Shown piece by piece: positions 1 through 9,013 of a stretch of DNA of 53,923 nucleotides. Positions within the stretch are counted from its first letter, which is position 1; each line of letters starts with the position of its first letter. The notes below the pieces were generated by a model, which worked only from the letters and a program-made list of their open reading frames with translations, searched no databases and had not been told where the DNA came from. Origin of the DNA: JBDRHL01 sp043816955 (GTDB lineage Bacteria > Planctomycetota > Phycisphaerae > Sedimentisphaerales > CAYZTY01); contig JBDRHL010000046.1 of assembly GCA_043816955.1 (NCBI GenBank), positions 1-53,923 on the forward strand, read 5' to 3'. Both the position numbers and the translations under genes were made by a program.

Positions 1-172
1 ATAGCGTGCCAGAGGACCCGGGTTCGAGTAAAAGTTCAGTAAATATCACACATTGCTACAGCAGAAAAGAATCGTGTTTTGTCTGCACATATTTTGCTGT
101 TTGGGGATGAAATACTGAACCAACCCCCTTTTCCCTGCCCCGCTTGTTGTAGTATTTCCGCAGGCCGTCACA

Positions 173-361
173 TTAGGCCTTGTTATCCCTGAGCACAAGG
201 GCAAACGGATCATCCACAGGGATAGGCATTCCCGAATGATCGTAGAGGTTCGCTTCGACTAATTCCTCGCGCGTAATTCTGGTTCCAATAATTTCAGAAA
301 ACTTTCCAGGCAGGTTAACATCCTGCTGAAAGCACAAGGCAGCATACGCCTGTGCGTGCAA
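173..361 (-). CDS. Small hypothetical protein or gene remnant
   Basis: This is a 62-residue frame read from a TTG, with an in-frame TGA two codons upstream and no good ribosome binding site. I do not recognise the family. The second half (ITREELVEANLYDHSGMP, then PVDDPFALVLRD) has the composition of a folded, acidic protein rather than of a random frame, so it could be the surviving C-terminal end of a decayed gene. The surrounding 650 bases hold no other convincing gene. It may be a chance frame. Confidence 0.25.
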   Translation of the reverse strand: MHAQAYAALCFQQDVNLPGKFSEIIGTRITREELVEANLYDHSGMPIPVDDPFALVLRDNKA

Positions 362-650
362 ATTTCAAGTTTTTTTCAGGATTAGTAACAGACATGGCAA
401 GAAGTCAGCAGAAATGAGCTGTATAGAACTCAAGCAGGAAGCCCATCTGCTTGAGGCCTGAGGCACAGACGACCCAGCGAGCCTGTTCGCGGACTTTATT
501 TAGTGCAGGTACAAGCACTGACAGCAGAACCGCTTGAACCACACAAAAATGTGTCAAATTCTTCTACGAATCCGGGTTTCGGCTTGTTAATAAAAATGCC
601 CACTCTATAATTCTCTTTTTAACACCTGATATATTCCAGGAGAAAAAAGA
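362..650. other. Non-coding stretch upstream of the glycosidase-like gene
   Basis: No gene is recognisable. Short frames such as MSCIELKQEAHLLEA (from about 415) stop quickly and may be debris of an older coding region. An AGGAG box lies about 10 bases before the ATG at 651 and marks the start of the next gene. No clear promoter or terminator is seen. Confidence 0.3.
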
Positions 651-2720
651 ATGGAAAAGGCAAAAAACGAAAAATCGCAGAAAACTGCTGTATCAGACCA
701 CATCGGCAGCAATCTAGACGATGAAATTGTAGTCCTGATGTCCTATCATGAACCGGTAGCGTTCACAATTCGGGGAGGTCGTGCCCATAAAGACCTTGAA
801 AATGACTCTTTCCACTATTCCGAACAGCTTGCCAAAAAGCTTGCTGACCTCGGCGTTAATATAGCAGTGTGGCACTGCTATAAAGGACTTGGCATAAAAA
901 CCGAAGCCGCCGAAACACAAAAAACCGCACAGTTTTTCAAGCATCTCAAGAAATACGGCATTTCCTGCGGCGTTTATATAAATCAGGGCTCAATCTTTGC
1001 CGACACCTTCATCGCGGAAAATCCACAGGCAAAAGACTGGATCGCTGTCGACCAGTTTGGTTTGCCTCACCAGTACAGCGAATACTACCGCAATTACTAC
1101 CGCTGGAGACCATGTTCCAGCAATCCTGAATTCGCAGAATACATCGGCACCGCCGGCGCCAAGGCTGTAAAAGAAACAGGTGCTGACCACATCCATTTTG
1201 ACAATGCTGCTCAGATGCCCTGTTATTGTGAGAAATGTAAAAAGCTTTTCCCGGAATACTGCCTTGAAAAATATCCGAGCAAATCGACAGACGACAGAGT
1301 TTCTTTCAAACAGCGTTTCGGCCATGACTACAACGGCACGTTTCAGATTCCGCGCGGCACAGCGAGACAGCCTATCGATAACATTCCCGCAGCATATGAA
1401 CCCGGACTTTATGAATGGGTGCGATACAGACAGAAACTTTATGAAAATACTCTCAGGACTTCCTGCGAAATGATACGGGCCGCTTCAAAAGACGTGCGCA
1501 TATGCTGGAATCTGGCCCTGGATTATGGCGAATTTACCGGCATGGTCTGGGGGCTTGACCCGGAATCCACATATCGCTGCCATACTGAATATTTTTTCAG
1601 TGAGGATAGTAATTTCCCAGGCCTGGAAGAGGGCAGGCTTATCAGCCATATCAGAACATACAAGTATGGCAGAGCCATGGACAGCCGGGCAATGACATAC
1701 CATCATTCGAACGGCTCTGATCAGCATGAACTGCTCAGTTACGCTGAATCCGTCGCGTTTAATAACGGGTGCATCGGGTATATTGGATATATAAGCGATA
1801 ACTTCAACCCGAATGATAAAAAATGGGACATGATCAAAAAAGCTCTGAAGCTCTTCCGCGAATACAAGGATATTTACATACACGCAAAATGCTGCAGCGA
1901 GATTGCCCTTTACCGATGTTCCGAAAGCGAGACAGCAAACTGGGCGGATACCACAGTTGCAAAACATGCTGTTGAACAGGTCCTCATTAAAAACAGCATC
2001 CAGTACGACCAGATAATAAATGACAAATTTGATGACATAAACAATTACAGGCTTCTTATCTGTCCTAACACGATTACTGTATCCGACACAATCATTCAAA
2101 AAATCGCCGATTTTGTAAAACAAGGGGGTAAAGTACTCTGCACCGAGTTATCTTTCACGTGTGATCAAATTAACCGAAAGCGACTTCTCATCTCTGATGA
2201 AGGTCTTGCAGGCGAACGTGACTCGACACTCGGCAGAACATCAGGTAAAGCGGATGTATCACGAATACTCGCCTGCCTTGGACTGGATGCAAAGTACGCG
2301 GACAACATTTTCTATCTGCCCAGGATTTACTATACAAAAACATTCACATGGGACCCCCGGTCTTCACAATTGCCGATAATCGGCAAGGAATATTTTGCCG
2401 AACCTTTGAACAAAGATGAAGTGCTCCGCCTGATAAGAACCGCCTTTGGGCAGTTCAACATTGAGATCACAGCTCCGGAAAATGTGATCGCCGGCTATGT
2501 TAAAACTGCGGATGGCAGAAGGGTCATCCATGTCTTTGATTATGAGCCGGGCAGAAACCTCATCGGCATTCAACTGAGATTCAAAATCGATACACCCGGC
2601 AGCAGCCACGCTGATTTCATCACGTTTGATTCACAGGAGAAAGTAGAGATCAAATATAACGGCGGTTACGCCTGCTGCACTTTGCCGATTTTCAAAACTT
2701 ACGGATTCCTTGTCATTTAA
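651..2720 (+). CDS. Glycoside-hydrolase-like protein with a C-terminal GATase-like domain
   Basis: The 689-residue protein has no signal peptide. Residues of roughly 25-440 look like the TIM barrel of the hypothetical glycosyl hydrolase/beta-galactosidase-like families: LADLGVNIAVWHCYKG, then a strand ending in ISCGVYINQGS, and the HIHFDNAAQMPCYCEKCKK segment, where an Asp follows a beta strand and a CxC-x2-C cluster may bind a metal. Residues of about 460-560 (the YRLLICPNTITV and FVKQGGKVLCTE segments) match the glutamine-amidotransferase-like trimerisation domain that follows the barrel in GH42-type enzymes. The C-terminus is a beta-rich tail. The likely role is cytoplasmic processing of an oligosaccharide; the substrate cannot be read from the sequence. 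The start has an AGGAG box at good spacing. The gene stands alone on this strand, with only a short broken frame behind it. Confidence 0.7.
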   Translation: MEKAKNEKSQKTAVSDHIGSNLDDEIVVLMSYHEPVAFTIRGGRAHKDLENDSFHYSEQLAKKLADLGVNIAVWHCYKGLGIKTEAAETQKTAQFFKHLKKYGISCGVYINQGSIFADTFIAENPQAKDWIAVDQFGLPHQYSEYYRNYYRWRPCSSNPEFAEYIGTAGAKAVKETGADHIHFDNAAQMPCYCEKCKKLFPEYCLEKYPSKSTDDRVSFKQRFGHDYNGTFQIPRGTARQPIDNIPAAYEPGLYEWVRYRQKLYENTLRTSCEMIRAASKDVRICWNLALDYGEFTGMVWGLDPESTYRCHTEYFFSEDSNFPGLEEGRLISHIRTYKYGRAMDSRAMTYHHSNGSDQHELLSYAESVAFNNGCIGYIGYISDNFNPNDKKWDMIKKALKLFREYKDIYIHAKCCSEIALYRCSESETANWADTTVAKHAVEQVLIKNSIQYDQIINDKFDDINNYRLLICPNTITVSDTIIQKIADFVKQGGKVLCTELSFTCDQINRKRLLISDEGLAGERDSTLGRTSGKADVSRILACLGLDAKYADNIFYLPRIYYTKTFTWDPRSSQLPIIGKEYFAEPLNKDEVLRLIRTAFGQFNIEITAPENVIAGYVKTADGRRVIHVFDYEPGRNLIGIQLRFKIDTPGSSHADFITFDSQEKVEIKYNGGYACCTLPIFKTYGFLVI

Positions 2721-2738
2721 TTCAGGAGCAGAAAAACA

Positions 2739-2870
2739 ATGGGGACTTTTTGGAACGAAACTTTCCTGAAAGAACACCCGAAGAGCCTGACAGGCAGCGT
2801 CTGGAATTTTCGAAGTGCAAAGCGGCCATTGAAATCTTGTTGCCGCGATGGAAGCATCACAGCACGGTGA
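2739..2870 (+). pseudogene. Truncated 5' end of a gene following the glycosidase
   Basis: An ATG 18 bases after the stop of the upstream gene has a good AGGAG box at 2724 and opens a 43-codon frame beginning MGTFWNETFLKEHPKSLTG. The start is well formed, but the second half (RSAKRPLKSCCRDGS) looks like out-of-frame sequence and the frame ends before the oppositely oriented hisD. The simplest reading is the first 20 or so codons of a former downstream gene whose body was deleted. A real 43-residue peptide cannot be excluded. Confidence 0.3.
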
Positions 2871-2901
2871 TACTCCAATAAGCTCCGGCTGGTGTGCAGC
2901 A

Positions 2902-4218
2902 TTAATCCGCCCGGCGGATTTGGACGCTCTTTGCGTGTGCGTCAAGGCCTTCAGCCTCTGCCAGGCGAATGATGTGATCAGCAGCATTTAAGAGCATGTC
3001 TTTATCATATCTAATGATGCTTGAAGATTTGACAAAATCGTTTGCACTGAGTGCTGAGAAAAATTTTGCGCTCATGCCGGTCGGGAGAGTGTGGCTGGGG
3101 CCTGCCCAGTAGTCTCCTGTCGCCACCGGTGAGAATGGGCCGACAAATATCGCGCCGGCGTTTTTAATCTTCTCGACAATAGCATCACTCTTGCTGCCAC
3201 ATTGGATCTGCAGGTGCTCGGGCGCAAATTCGTTTGCCCACTCGATGGCCTTCTCGAAGCTGCTGAACAGGACAATGCCGCTATATCTGCTCAGGCATTG
3301 TGCGGTTTCTTTTGCGCGTCTGAGAGCACGAAGCTGATTTCTCAATTCCTCAAGAACAGCTAACGCAACCGCCCGAGAATCGGTAAATACCAATGCACTT
3401 GCGGGGTCATGTTCTGCCTGGCTGAGCATATCGGCTGCGACCCAGGCAGGGTCGGCATCTTCCGTTGCAAGTATAAGTACCTCGCTTGGGCCGGCAATCG
3501 AATCTATGTCAACAAATCCAAAATAATGTTTCTTTGCGGTCTGGACCCAGGCGTTTCCAGGACCGACGATTTTGTCAACTTTGGGAATAGTTTGCGTCCC
3601 CACGGCAAAGGCGGCAACGGCTTGTGCTCCACCTATACGATATACCTCTGTTATTCCGATTTCATGACAGGTTGCCAGAATCACCGGATGAATCGAACCA
3701 TTGTGCCTGGGCGGCGAGATGACGGCAATCTGTTTGACGCCGGCGACCTGGGCGGGCACAGCGGTCATAATTACCGTAGAGGGCAAAGGCGCTGAGGCTC
3801 CGGGTACACAGATGCCGACACGCCGAATCGGCGTATATTTTATGCCCGTGCCGCCGGAGCAGGTTTTACTATTTCCGATGAAAACTTCCTTCTGATACCT
3901 TCTGACATTTTCAATAGCCTGTCGAATAGAGCCAAGGAGGGCTTTGTCCATCCGGCTATGTGCTTTTTCCAGCTCGTCAGGCCTTACACGAAATTGATCC
4001 GGAGTCAATTTTACGCCATCAAATTTTTCGGTAAACTCGGCAATCCTGCAGTCGCCTTCTTTAGCAACCGCTCTAAGGATGTTCATCAGTTGGCTGTATT
4101 TTTCATCCCCGGGCGTAAAGGCTGCTGCCTGAATAATGGATTTGCGCAGCTCGATGAGTTTTCGTTCAAAATCACTGTCCTTGTCTGACAGCAGGATATT
4201 ATCCAGTTCAATGTTCAA
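2902..4218 (-). CDS. hisD: Histidinol dehydrogenase
   Basis: The enzyme catalyses the last two steps of histidine synthesis: NAD-dependent oxidation of L-histidinol to L-histidinal and then to histidine. At 438 residues it has the usual family length. Visible hallmarks are the glycine-rich GPGNAWVQTAKKHYFG segment, the zinc-site region SQAEHDPAS (Gln and His ligands), the catalytic Glu-His pair in NEFAPEHLQ, the ATGDYWAGPSHTLPTG block (Asp ligand) and the C-terminal EGLDAHAKS histidine. The start is a TTG at 4218 with GGAG about six bases upstream. It lies 12 bases behind the exported-protein gene and probably belongs to the same leftward transcript. No other his gene is nearby, so hisD has been separated from its pathway partners. 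A perfect short palindrome overlaps the stop codon but lacks a U-tract. Confidence 0.95.
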   Translation of the reverse strand: MNIELDNILLSDKDSDFERKLIELRKSIIQAAAFTPGDEKYSQLMNILRAVAKEGDCRIAEFTEKFDGVKLTPDQFRVRPDELEKAHSRMDKALLGSIRQAIENVRRYQKEVFIGNSKTCSGGTGIKYTPIRRVGICVPGASAPLPSTVIMTAVPAQVAGVKQIAVISPPRHNGSIHPVILATCHEIGITEVYRIGGAQAVAAFAVGTQTIPKVDKIVGPGNAWVQTAKKHYFGFVDIDSIAGPSEVLILATEDADPAWVAADMLSQAEHDPASALVFTDSRAVALAVLEELRNQLRALRRAKETAQCLSRYSGIVLFSSFEKAIEWANEFAPEHLQIQCGSKSDAIVEKIKNAGAIFVGPFSPVATGDYWAGPSHTLPTGMSAKFFSALSANDFVKSSSIIRYDKDMLLNAADHIIRLAEAEGLDAHAKSVQIRRAD

Positions 4219-4230
4219 GCAGGACTCCGT

Positions 4231-5097
4231 TTATCTCGCAAAATTTCCGTTGTTGAACTGCATGTCGGCTTTTTGCAGAAGAAGGTAATGCTTGTCATTA
4301 TAAACGGTAACTATCCCGGTAACATTGAACCTTACCTTCTCCAGGTAATGCTTCTGCGTCTCCTGCGCGTTCTGAAGCGCCTGACAACGCAGCAGCGGAA
4401 ATGAAATATCCTCGAGTTTTCTTCCCAGGCCGTCGAGCCTCAATACTGCCTCATCTGAATCAGTCGCTATTTCGAGCAATCCGGTCCTGTCAACGAGCAT
4501 GAAATCCTTCTTTGACTGCAATGCCTTTCTCAGCGTTGCCAGACTGACTACTCTTTTGGGTCTGAGCATAGCAAGGACATCTTCCGGCAGTGTTACAGCA
4601 TCGTTAGGCTCATTTATTTTAATCTCATTTTTCCCTTCCGAAGCATTTTCGGCTTCGACTTCGGTGATGGGAAGGAAGTAAGCCGGGAAAATGTAATTCT
4701 TATTGTTGTAGCAAGCAACCCTTCCCCACAGCCGATAGCTTCCGGTCGAGCCTGTCTTATGGTCCTGAAGAATTTTCTGAAGGGTGCTTGAAGGAAACAT
4801 CTCAAGGGACAGGCCCGCCTTTATCAGACCTTTGTCGTCTTTGATGTCCGAATACAGTTGAAAGAACCATCTGTCTTTCTGGTCGCCCTGTATAAGTTTC
4901 CCATCTACGCCTGCGAACACAAAACCATCCCGAAGCGGCTTATAGCCGGGTTCGTGGTTTTCTGTCATTATCAGCACATCCTCGACAGCTTCAAGAGCGG
5001 CACCGCCGGATGTGCTTCGCAAACTGCCATATCGGTCTGCACCAATACAGAAGCTCAGTAATATCATCATCAATAATAGGGGTAAAAATCTAGCCAT
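4231..5097 (-). CDS. Exported protein of unknown function
   Basis: This is a 288-residue protein with an N-terminal signal sequence (MARFLPLLLMMILLSFCIGA); the Cys before the small residues leaves a lipoprotein possible. I do not recognise a named domain. Two segments of similar design, RLWGRVACYNNKNYIFPAYF near residue 145 and FNVTGIVTVYNDKHYLLLQK near the C-terminus, each read as strand-turn-strand units and suggest two related beta (possibly OB-like) domains. A KRVVSLATLRKAL helix lies between them. The gene lies between the LOG-like gene and hisD on the same strand, with gaps of 38 and 12 bases, so it is probably co-transcribed. Its role is unknown; an envelope location is inferred from the signal only. 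Confidence 0.6.
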   Translation of the reverse strand: MARFLPLLLMMILLSFCIGADRYGSLRSTSGGAALEAVEDVLIMTENHEPGYKPLRDGFVFAGVDGKLIQGDQKDRWFFQLYSDIKDDKGLIKAGLSLEMFPSSTLQKILQDHKTGSTGSYRLWGRVACYNNKNYIFPAYFLPITEVEAENASEGKNEIKINEPNDAVTLPEDVLAMLRPKRVVSLATLRKALQSKKDFMLVDRTGLLEIATDSDEAVLRLDGLGRKLEDISFPLLRCQALQNAQETQKHYLEKVRFNVTGIVTVYNDKHYLLLQKADMQFNNGNFAR

Positions 5098-5135
5098 GGT
5101 AAATATCCCTCTTTAATTAAGCATTTGCAAATCGG

Positions 5136-5660
5136 CTAAATACACCGTTCAAGGATTTGCACAGCCTGCCCGGGCAGGTCCACACAATCCACGCAACCGA
5201 CAGCCTGAGGATCCTCAGCACAGACGAGCCCAATAATCGGCTGCCAGAAGCTGCCAACAATTATAATTGGTCTGCTCTGCGGTATAAAGCCTTTGTTTTT
5301 TAATTCCCATACCTGCGCCAACTCGAGCAGCGTCCCTGTTCCGCCGGGAAGAACGATATAAGCGTCGCCCAGTTCGACAAGTTTGGCCAAACGTTCGGAC
5401 AGGCTGCAGGTTTTTATCTCCCTTGTAACATATGGATTTGCCGAACCTCTCTTAAAAGCCGAACATGTTACTCCGATCACCTCTGCCCCGGCGCGAACAG
5501 CAGCTTTTGCTGCCGCTTCCATCGTCCCGCCATACCCGCCGTTTGCGATATTAAAGCCGGCCCGGGCAATAATATCACCAAGCCGCAAGGCAAGGCCCCA
5601 ATTCCCGTCACCGGGTAAAGCCTTGCTTGTGCCGAAAACAGATACGGTTTTCTTAGCCAT
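5136..5660 (-). CDS. LOG/TIGR00725-family nucleotide-binding (lysine decarboxylase-like) protein
   Basis: The 174-residue Rossmann-fold protein opens with VSVFGTSKALPGDGNWGLAL and carries NGGYGGTMEAAAKAA near residue 40 and the diagnostic PGGTGTLLEL motif near residue 104. This motif defines the LOG family, whose characterised members hydrolyse nucleoside monophosphates such as cytokinin riboside 5'-monophosphate to base and ribose phosphate. The exact substrate is not readable from sequence. Its start overlaps the end of the aconitase gene by eight bases, which implies translational coupling. A housekeeping nucleotide-salvage role is plausible. Confidence 0.85.
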   Translation of the reverse strand: MAKKTVSVFGTSKALPGDGNWGLALRLGDIIARAGFNIANGGYGGTMEAAAKAAVRAGAEVIGVTCSAFKRGSANPYVTREIKTCSLSERLAKLVELGDAYIVLPGGTGTLLELAQVWELKNKGFIPQSRPIIIVGSFWQPIIGLVCAEDPQAVGCVDCVDLPGQAVQILERCI

Positions 5661-7626
5661 CGGCCCTGTTCTTTGTGAAGTTCAGCAGCCCCGCCGACAG
5701 AAGAATCTGTCTTTCACGAGGTGATAAATTTATCCTGCCTGCAAATTCAAAACCTGCTGTTTCGTTTTTGATTGTCAGTGTGTCACGCTTTTTAACCGCA
5801 TCGAGAAGATCAGCAACCAAAATGTCATCTTCCTGACTGATCCTGTCATAATCCGCTGGATCCGCAAATTCAACGGGGACAATGCAGAAATTGATCAGGT
5901 TAGCGCGATGTATTCGCTCAATCGTTTTTGCGATGACCATCCGCACGCCAAGGTACATCGGACACAGCGCTGCATGCTCTCTTGATGAACCCTGGCCATA
6001 GCTTTGGCCTGCTACGACGATGCCGGCAATTCCCTTTTTCTTAAGCTCAAGCGTGCGCTCGGCAAAGGTAGCCCTGCTCTGCTCATTGAAACAGTTGAAC
6101 ACAACCTTCGCATACTGCGGAACATTCGAACGGTACTTCAGATAAGCACCTGCAGGCATGATGTGATCAGTAGTGATCTTGTCGCCGCACTTGAGCACAA
6201 CCCGGCCGGTCAAGCTTTTCGGCAAAGGTAGCGGCGGTTCCGGAACGACAATGGTCGGGCCTCGTAAAACCTGCGTTTTTTCGGCCTGCCCAGCCGGCAG
6301 CGGTGGTTCAATCATACTGTCATCTATCATAAATCGCTCAGGCAGATCAATATGTGGGTATTTAATGCCAAACAGCCTGCCTAATTGTCGCGGATCGGTA
6401 AGCTCACCGGTAAGCGCACAGACAACAGCGGTTTCAGGGCTTACTAGATAGGCCTGGTCGCCGCTGGTTCCTGTTCTGCCGGCGAAATTCCGGTTGAAGG
6501 TTCGCACGGTAATAATCCCGTCAGCAGGAGAAAACCCCTGCCCTATGCATGGTCCGCAGCCTGATTCAAGGATACGTGCGCCTGCCGCTATCATGTCGGC
6601 CAAGGCGCCATTTCCCGCGAGCATCCTGAGCACCTGCCGACTTCCGGGAGCGATGGCGAATTCCACCATGTGGTGTATTCTTCTACCCTTGAGGACACGG
6701 GCAACCATCATAAGATCGGTATAGCTTGAGTTGGTGCAGCTTCCGATTACCACCTGGCCGATCTTTTTGCCGACGATTTCTGTTACGGATCTGATATTGT
6801 CCGGCGACGAAGGGCACGCGGCAAGCGGCTCAAGCTCGCTCAGGTTTATTTCGATGATCCTGTCATATACGGCGTCATCGTCAGCAGCCAGAGCAATGTA
6901 GTCCTTTTCCCTGTCCTGGGCCTTTAGAAACCGTCTTGTCTTTTCATCGCTTGGAAAAATGCTTGTCGTTACACCCAGTTCGGCGCCCATATTCGTTATC
7001 GTCGCCCGCTGCGGAACCGAGAGAGTTTCAACGCCCGGCCCAAAGTACTCAACAACACAATCGACGTTTCCCCTGGTAGTGAGAATACTTAGAAGTTTGA
7101 GTATTACATCCTTGCTGGCGACCCAGTCTTTCAGCCGGCCGGTAAGCTTTACGCCGATTACCTTCGGAGCTGTCAGATAGAAGGCTCCTCCCCCCATGGC
7201 AACTGCGACATCCATGCCGCCAGCACCGATTGCAAGCATACCTATGCCGCCGCCGGTCGGTGTGTGCGAATCGCTGCCCAGCAGCGTAGCGCCGCTTTTG
7301 CCGAATCTTTCGAGATGTACCTGATGGCAGATTCCATTTCCTGCCCGGGAATGATAGACTCCGGATTTGGCGGTAACCGTCTGCAGATATAGATGGTCGT
7401 TATGGTTTTCAGGCCCGAACTGGCTCATGTTGTGGTCAATATAACTGACTGAAATGTCGGTTCTGACCCGGTTGATGTTCATTGACTCAAACAGCAGAAA
7501 CACAGTGGTACCGGTGGCATCCTGTGTGAGTGTCTGGTCAATACGTATCCCGATCGGGCAGCCCTGCTGAAGAGTTCCCTCGACCAGGTGCTCACGAAGT
7601 ATCCTGTACGTCAGGCTATCACCCAT
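5653..7626 (-). CDS. acn: Aconitate hydratase (short, Aquifex-type)
   Basis: The enzyme interconverts citrate and isocitrate through cis-aconitate. At 657 residues it matches the short aconitase subfamily rather than the ~890-residue AcnA or AcnB. The three 4Fe-4S ligands are visible as Cys297 (VVIGSCTNSSY) and Cys357/Cys360 (ESGCGPCIGQG). Substrate-site landmarks include LGSDSHTPTGGGIGM near residue 117 and GQSYGQGSSREHAAL in the swivelling C-terminal domain. A GGAG box sits about seven bases before the ATG. It is the first gene of the leftward acn, LOG-like, exported protein, hisD series. No other TCA-cycle gene is nearby. It could act on a related substrate such as homoaconitate, but the active-site blocks fit aconitase. 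Confidence 0.92.
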   Translation of the reverse strand: MGDSLTYRILREHLVEGTLQQGCPIGIRIDQTLTQDATGTTVFLLFESMNINRVRTDISVSYIDHNMSQFGPENHNDHLYLQTVTAKSGVYHSRAGNGICHQVHLERFGKSGATLLGSDSHTPTGGGIGMLAIGAGGMDVAVAMGGGAFYLTAPKVIGVKLTGRLKDWVASKDVILKLLSILTTRGNVDCVVEYFGPGVETLSVPQRATITNMGAELGVTTSIFPSDEKTRRFLKAQDREKDYIALAADDDAVYDRIIEINLSELEPLAACPSSPDNIRSVTEIVGKKIGQVVIGSCTNSSYTDLMMVARVLKGRRIHHMVEFAIAPGSRQVLRMLAGNGALADMIAAGARILESGCGPCIGQGFSPADGIITVRTFNRNFAGRTGTSGDQAYLVSPETAVVCALTGELTDPRQLGRLFGIKYPHIDLPERFMIDDSMIEPPLPAGQAEKTQVLRGPTIVVPEPPLPLPKSLTGRVVLKCGDKITTDHIMPAGAYLKYRSNVPQYAKVVFNCFNEQSRATFAERTLELKKKGIAGIVVAGQSYGQGSSREHAALCPMYLGVRMVIAKTIERIHRANLINFCIVPVEFADPADYDRISQEDDILVADLLDAVKKRDTLTIKNETAGFEFAGRINLSPRERQILLSAGLLNFTKNRADG

Positions 7627-7737
7627 ACGCGAACTCCATCCCTTCCCCTGTTACTTCAAGCGGTTCAACGCATGAGCAATTTCTACCATAAACACCGCGA
7701 CGTTTACAGTCTTTTTTGAAATAGAACGACTTTCTAT

Positions 7738-7776
7738 AAAAAAACCGGCCCCTGTCCAAAACAGGAGGCCGGTTTG
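7738..7776 (-). terminator. Rho-independent terminator of the prepilin gene
   Basis: On the minus strand a 14-base arm AAACCGGCCTCCTG pairs with CAGGGGCCGGTTT across a short loop and runs into seven T residues (A-run at 7738-7744 on the plus strand). It lies about 40 bases beyond the prepilin stop codon and about 110 bases before the aconitase start, so it insulates the two leftward units. Confidence 0.85.
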
Positions 7777-7815
7777 TATACACCCTCAATGCCATTCACA
7801 CAGTTTCTTGATTTC

Positions 7816-8814
7816 TCAAGGTGTGGTTCCCCAGTCCATGAAGGTAGGCTCGCCGTCATTGATCAGAACCGAATCACTATCATTGTACGGGAAAAATGTA
7901 CTGTCATCAAGGGAGTCAGGCTGTGGGTTGACGGCACCTGCTTCCCGGATGATATCTGTTACTCCTGCTGTGCTTGTAGCCGTACCCCAGCAGGTGTATA
8001 TGTTGTCGTTCTCCGAAGCACAGTTGGCGCCCTGCTCAAAACGAACGTGAGTATCGTTGAACATAACATTCTGGCCTTCCTGGGCATGATTGTGCGAGTT
8101 GCCCATCTGCGCTTCTGTCTTGCTGAACTCGGGTGAGGCATTCTTATACGTAGTGAACTTGCTATTCAGATTGGTCACTTTCGCGGTAGTCGATGTGTCG
8201 GATCTCGGGTCAAGCCACGGGTTCTTATCGGCAATAACCGCATTTGTGACCGGGCTCATCTGTGAGGCGGCATAACTTTTGGCTGAAGTCCCGCCGCGGA
8301 AAGGCATGTGGTACGCATAGCTCACATACATCCATGAGCCTGTACTATCATTCGAATCCCAAGGCGGCCCGAAGTCCCAGCAGTCTCTGGCGGTAGCACT
8401 ACCCGTAGTAAGGTACTTACTTAGATCGAGCTTTTTGGCATCGTCTCCCTTGCAGACAAATTCATCAGGCGGAACTTCAGAATATTTTACCAGCAGATAG
8501 AGGCACGATGAAACAGTTACATCGTTCTTGGTATTGTTCTCGCAGGGATCGGGACCATCAACTTTCCATTTCCACGTCATGTTTTTCGGATTCGACCAGT
8601 AACCCTGCTGTCCGCCCGTGACCGGATACTCGTCTTCGAAATCGGATGCATAAACAATCACACCCTGGCCGATGCCGCGGAGGTGGGCGCCGCAGACGAC
8701 CCTGTAGGCCAATTGCTTGACCCGGTTCAGTGCCGGCATCAGAATTGCCAGCAGCATAGCTATGATCGCAATAACGACCAGTAGCTCCACCAGTGTAAAA
8801 GCTTTTCGTTTCAT
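7816..8814 (-). CDS. Prepilin-type N-terminal methylation protein (planctomycete H-X9-DG family)
   Basis: This is a 332-residue type II secretion/pseudopilin-like protein. The ATG at 8814 is chosen because AGGAGAG lies seven bases upstream and the protein then begins MKRKAFTLVELLVVIAIIAM, the class III signal read by prepilin peptidase, which cleaves before the Phe of FTLVE and methylates it. The hydrophobic helix is followed by a globular region rich in Trp, Asp and Asn. The C-terminal part contains MGNSHNHAQEGQNVMFNDTH, a version of the H-X9-DG pattern seen in the large pseudopilin families of Planctomycetota. These proteins are exported to or through the envelope; individual roles are mostly unknown. 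The gene stands alone with its own terminator. Confidence 0.85.
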   Translation of the reverse strand: MKRKAFTLVELLVVIAIIAMLLAILMPALNRVKQLAYRVVCGAHLRGIGQGVIVYASDFEDEYPVTGGQQGYWSNPKNMTWKWKVDGPDPCENNTKNDVTVSSCLYLLVKYSEVPPDEFVCKGDDAKKLDLSKYLTTGSATARDCWDFGPPWDSNDSTGSWMYVSYAYHMPFRGGTSAKSYAASQMSPVTNAVIADKNPWLDPRSDTSTTAKVTNLNSKFTTYKNASPEFSKTEAQMGNSHNHAQEGQNVMFNDTHVRFEQGANCASENDNIYTCWGTATSTAGVTDIIREAGAVNPQPDSLDDSTFFPYNDSDSVLINDGEPTFMDWGTTP

Positions 8815-8977
8815 TTTATCTCTCCTTTGACATTTCGATTCGCAGCTGCCGCTCCAAAGCCTACGGCTTATTCTTACCCGAATAAGTACGTCCCTGCTCA
8901 GCTGCAGAGAAAACAACATAGTTTACTGCGAATCATTTTGTCCGTATTCAGTTTTGGCCTAAAGAGCGGCACTATAG

Positions 8978-8997
8978 AAATCCGATTGGTCGGATTT
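8978..8997. repeat. Perfect 8-bp inverted repeat in the divergent intergenic region
   Basis: AAATCCGA and TCGGATTT flank a TTGG loop. It lies 164 bases upstream of the prepilin start and next to the larger structured element at 9014-9090. It may be an operator or the second hairpin of the same RNA leader. Confidence 0.5.
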
Positions 8998-9013
8998 ATC
9001 CCTTGAATCAGGC

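Noticed and set aside
1..40. GGGTTCGAG near the left edge as a tRNA T-arm
   Set aside because: The bases after it do not complete a T-stem or acceptor stem and no CCA or anticodon arm is visible.
2904..2920. AATCCG/CGGATT palindrome at the hisD stop as a terminator
   Set aside because: The stem is short and no U-tract follows on the minus strand.
8815..8919. Upstream extension of the prepilin gene
   Set aside because: The extension is basic and unrelated, while the ATG at 8814 has a perfect ribosome binding site and directly gives a class III prepilin signal.
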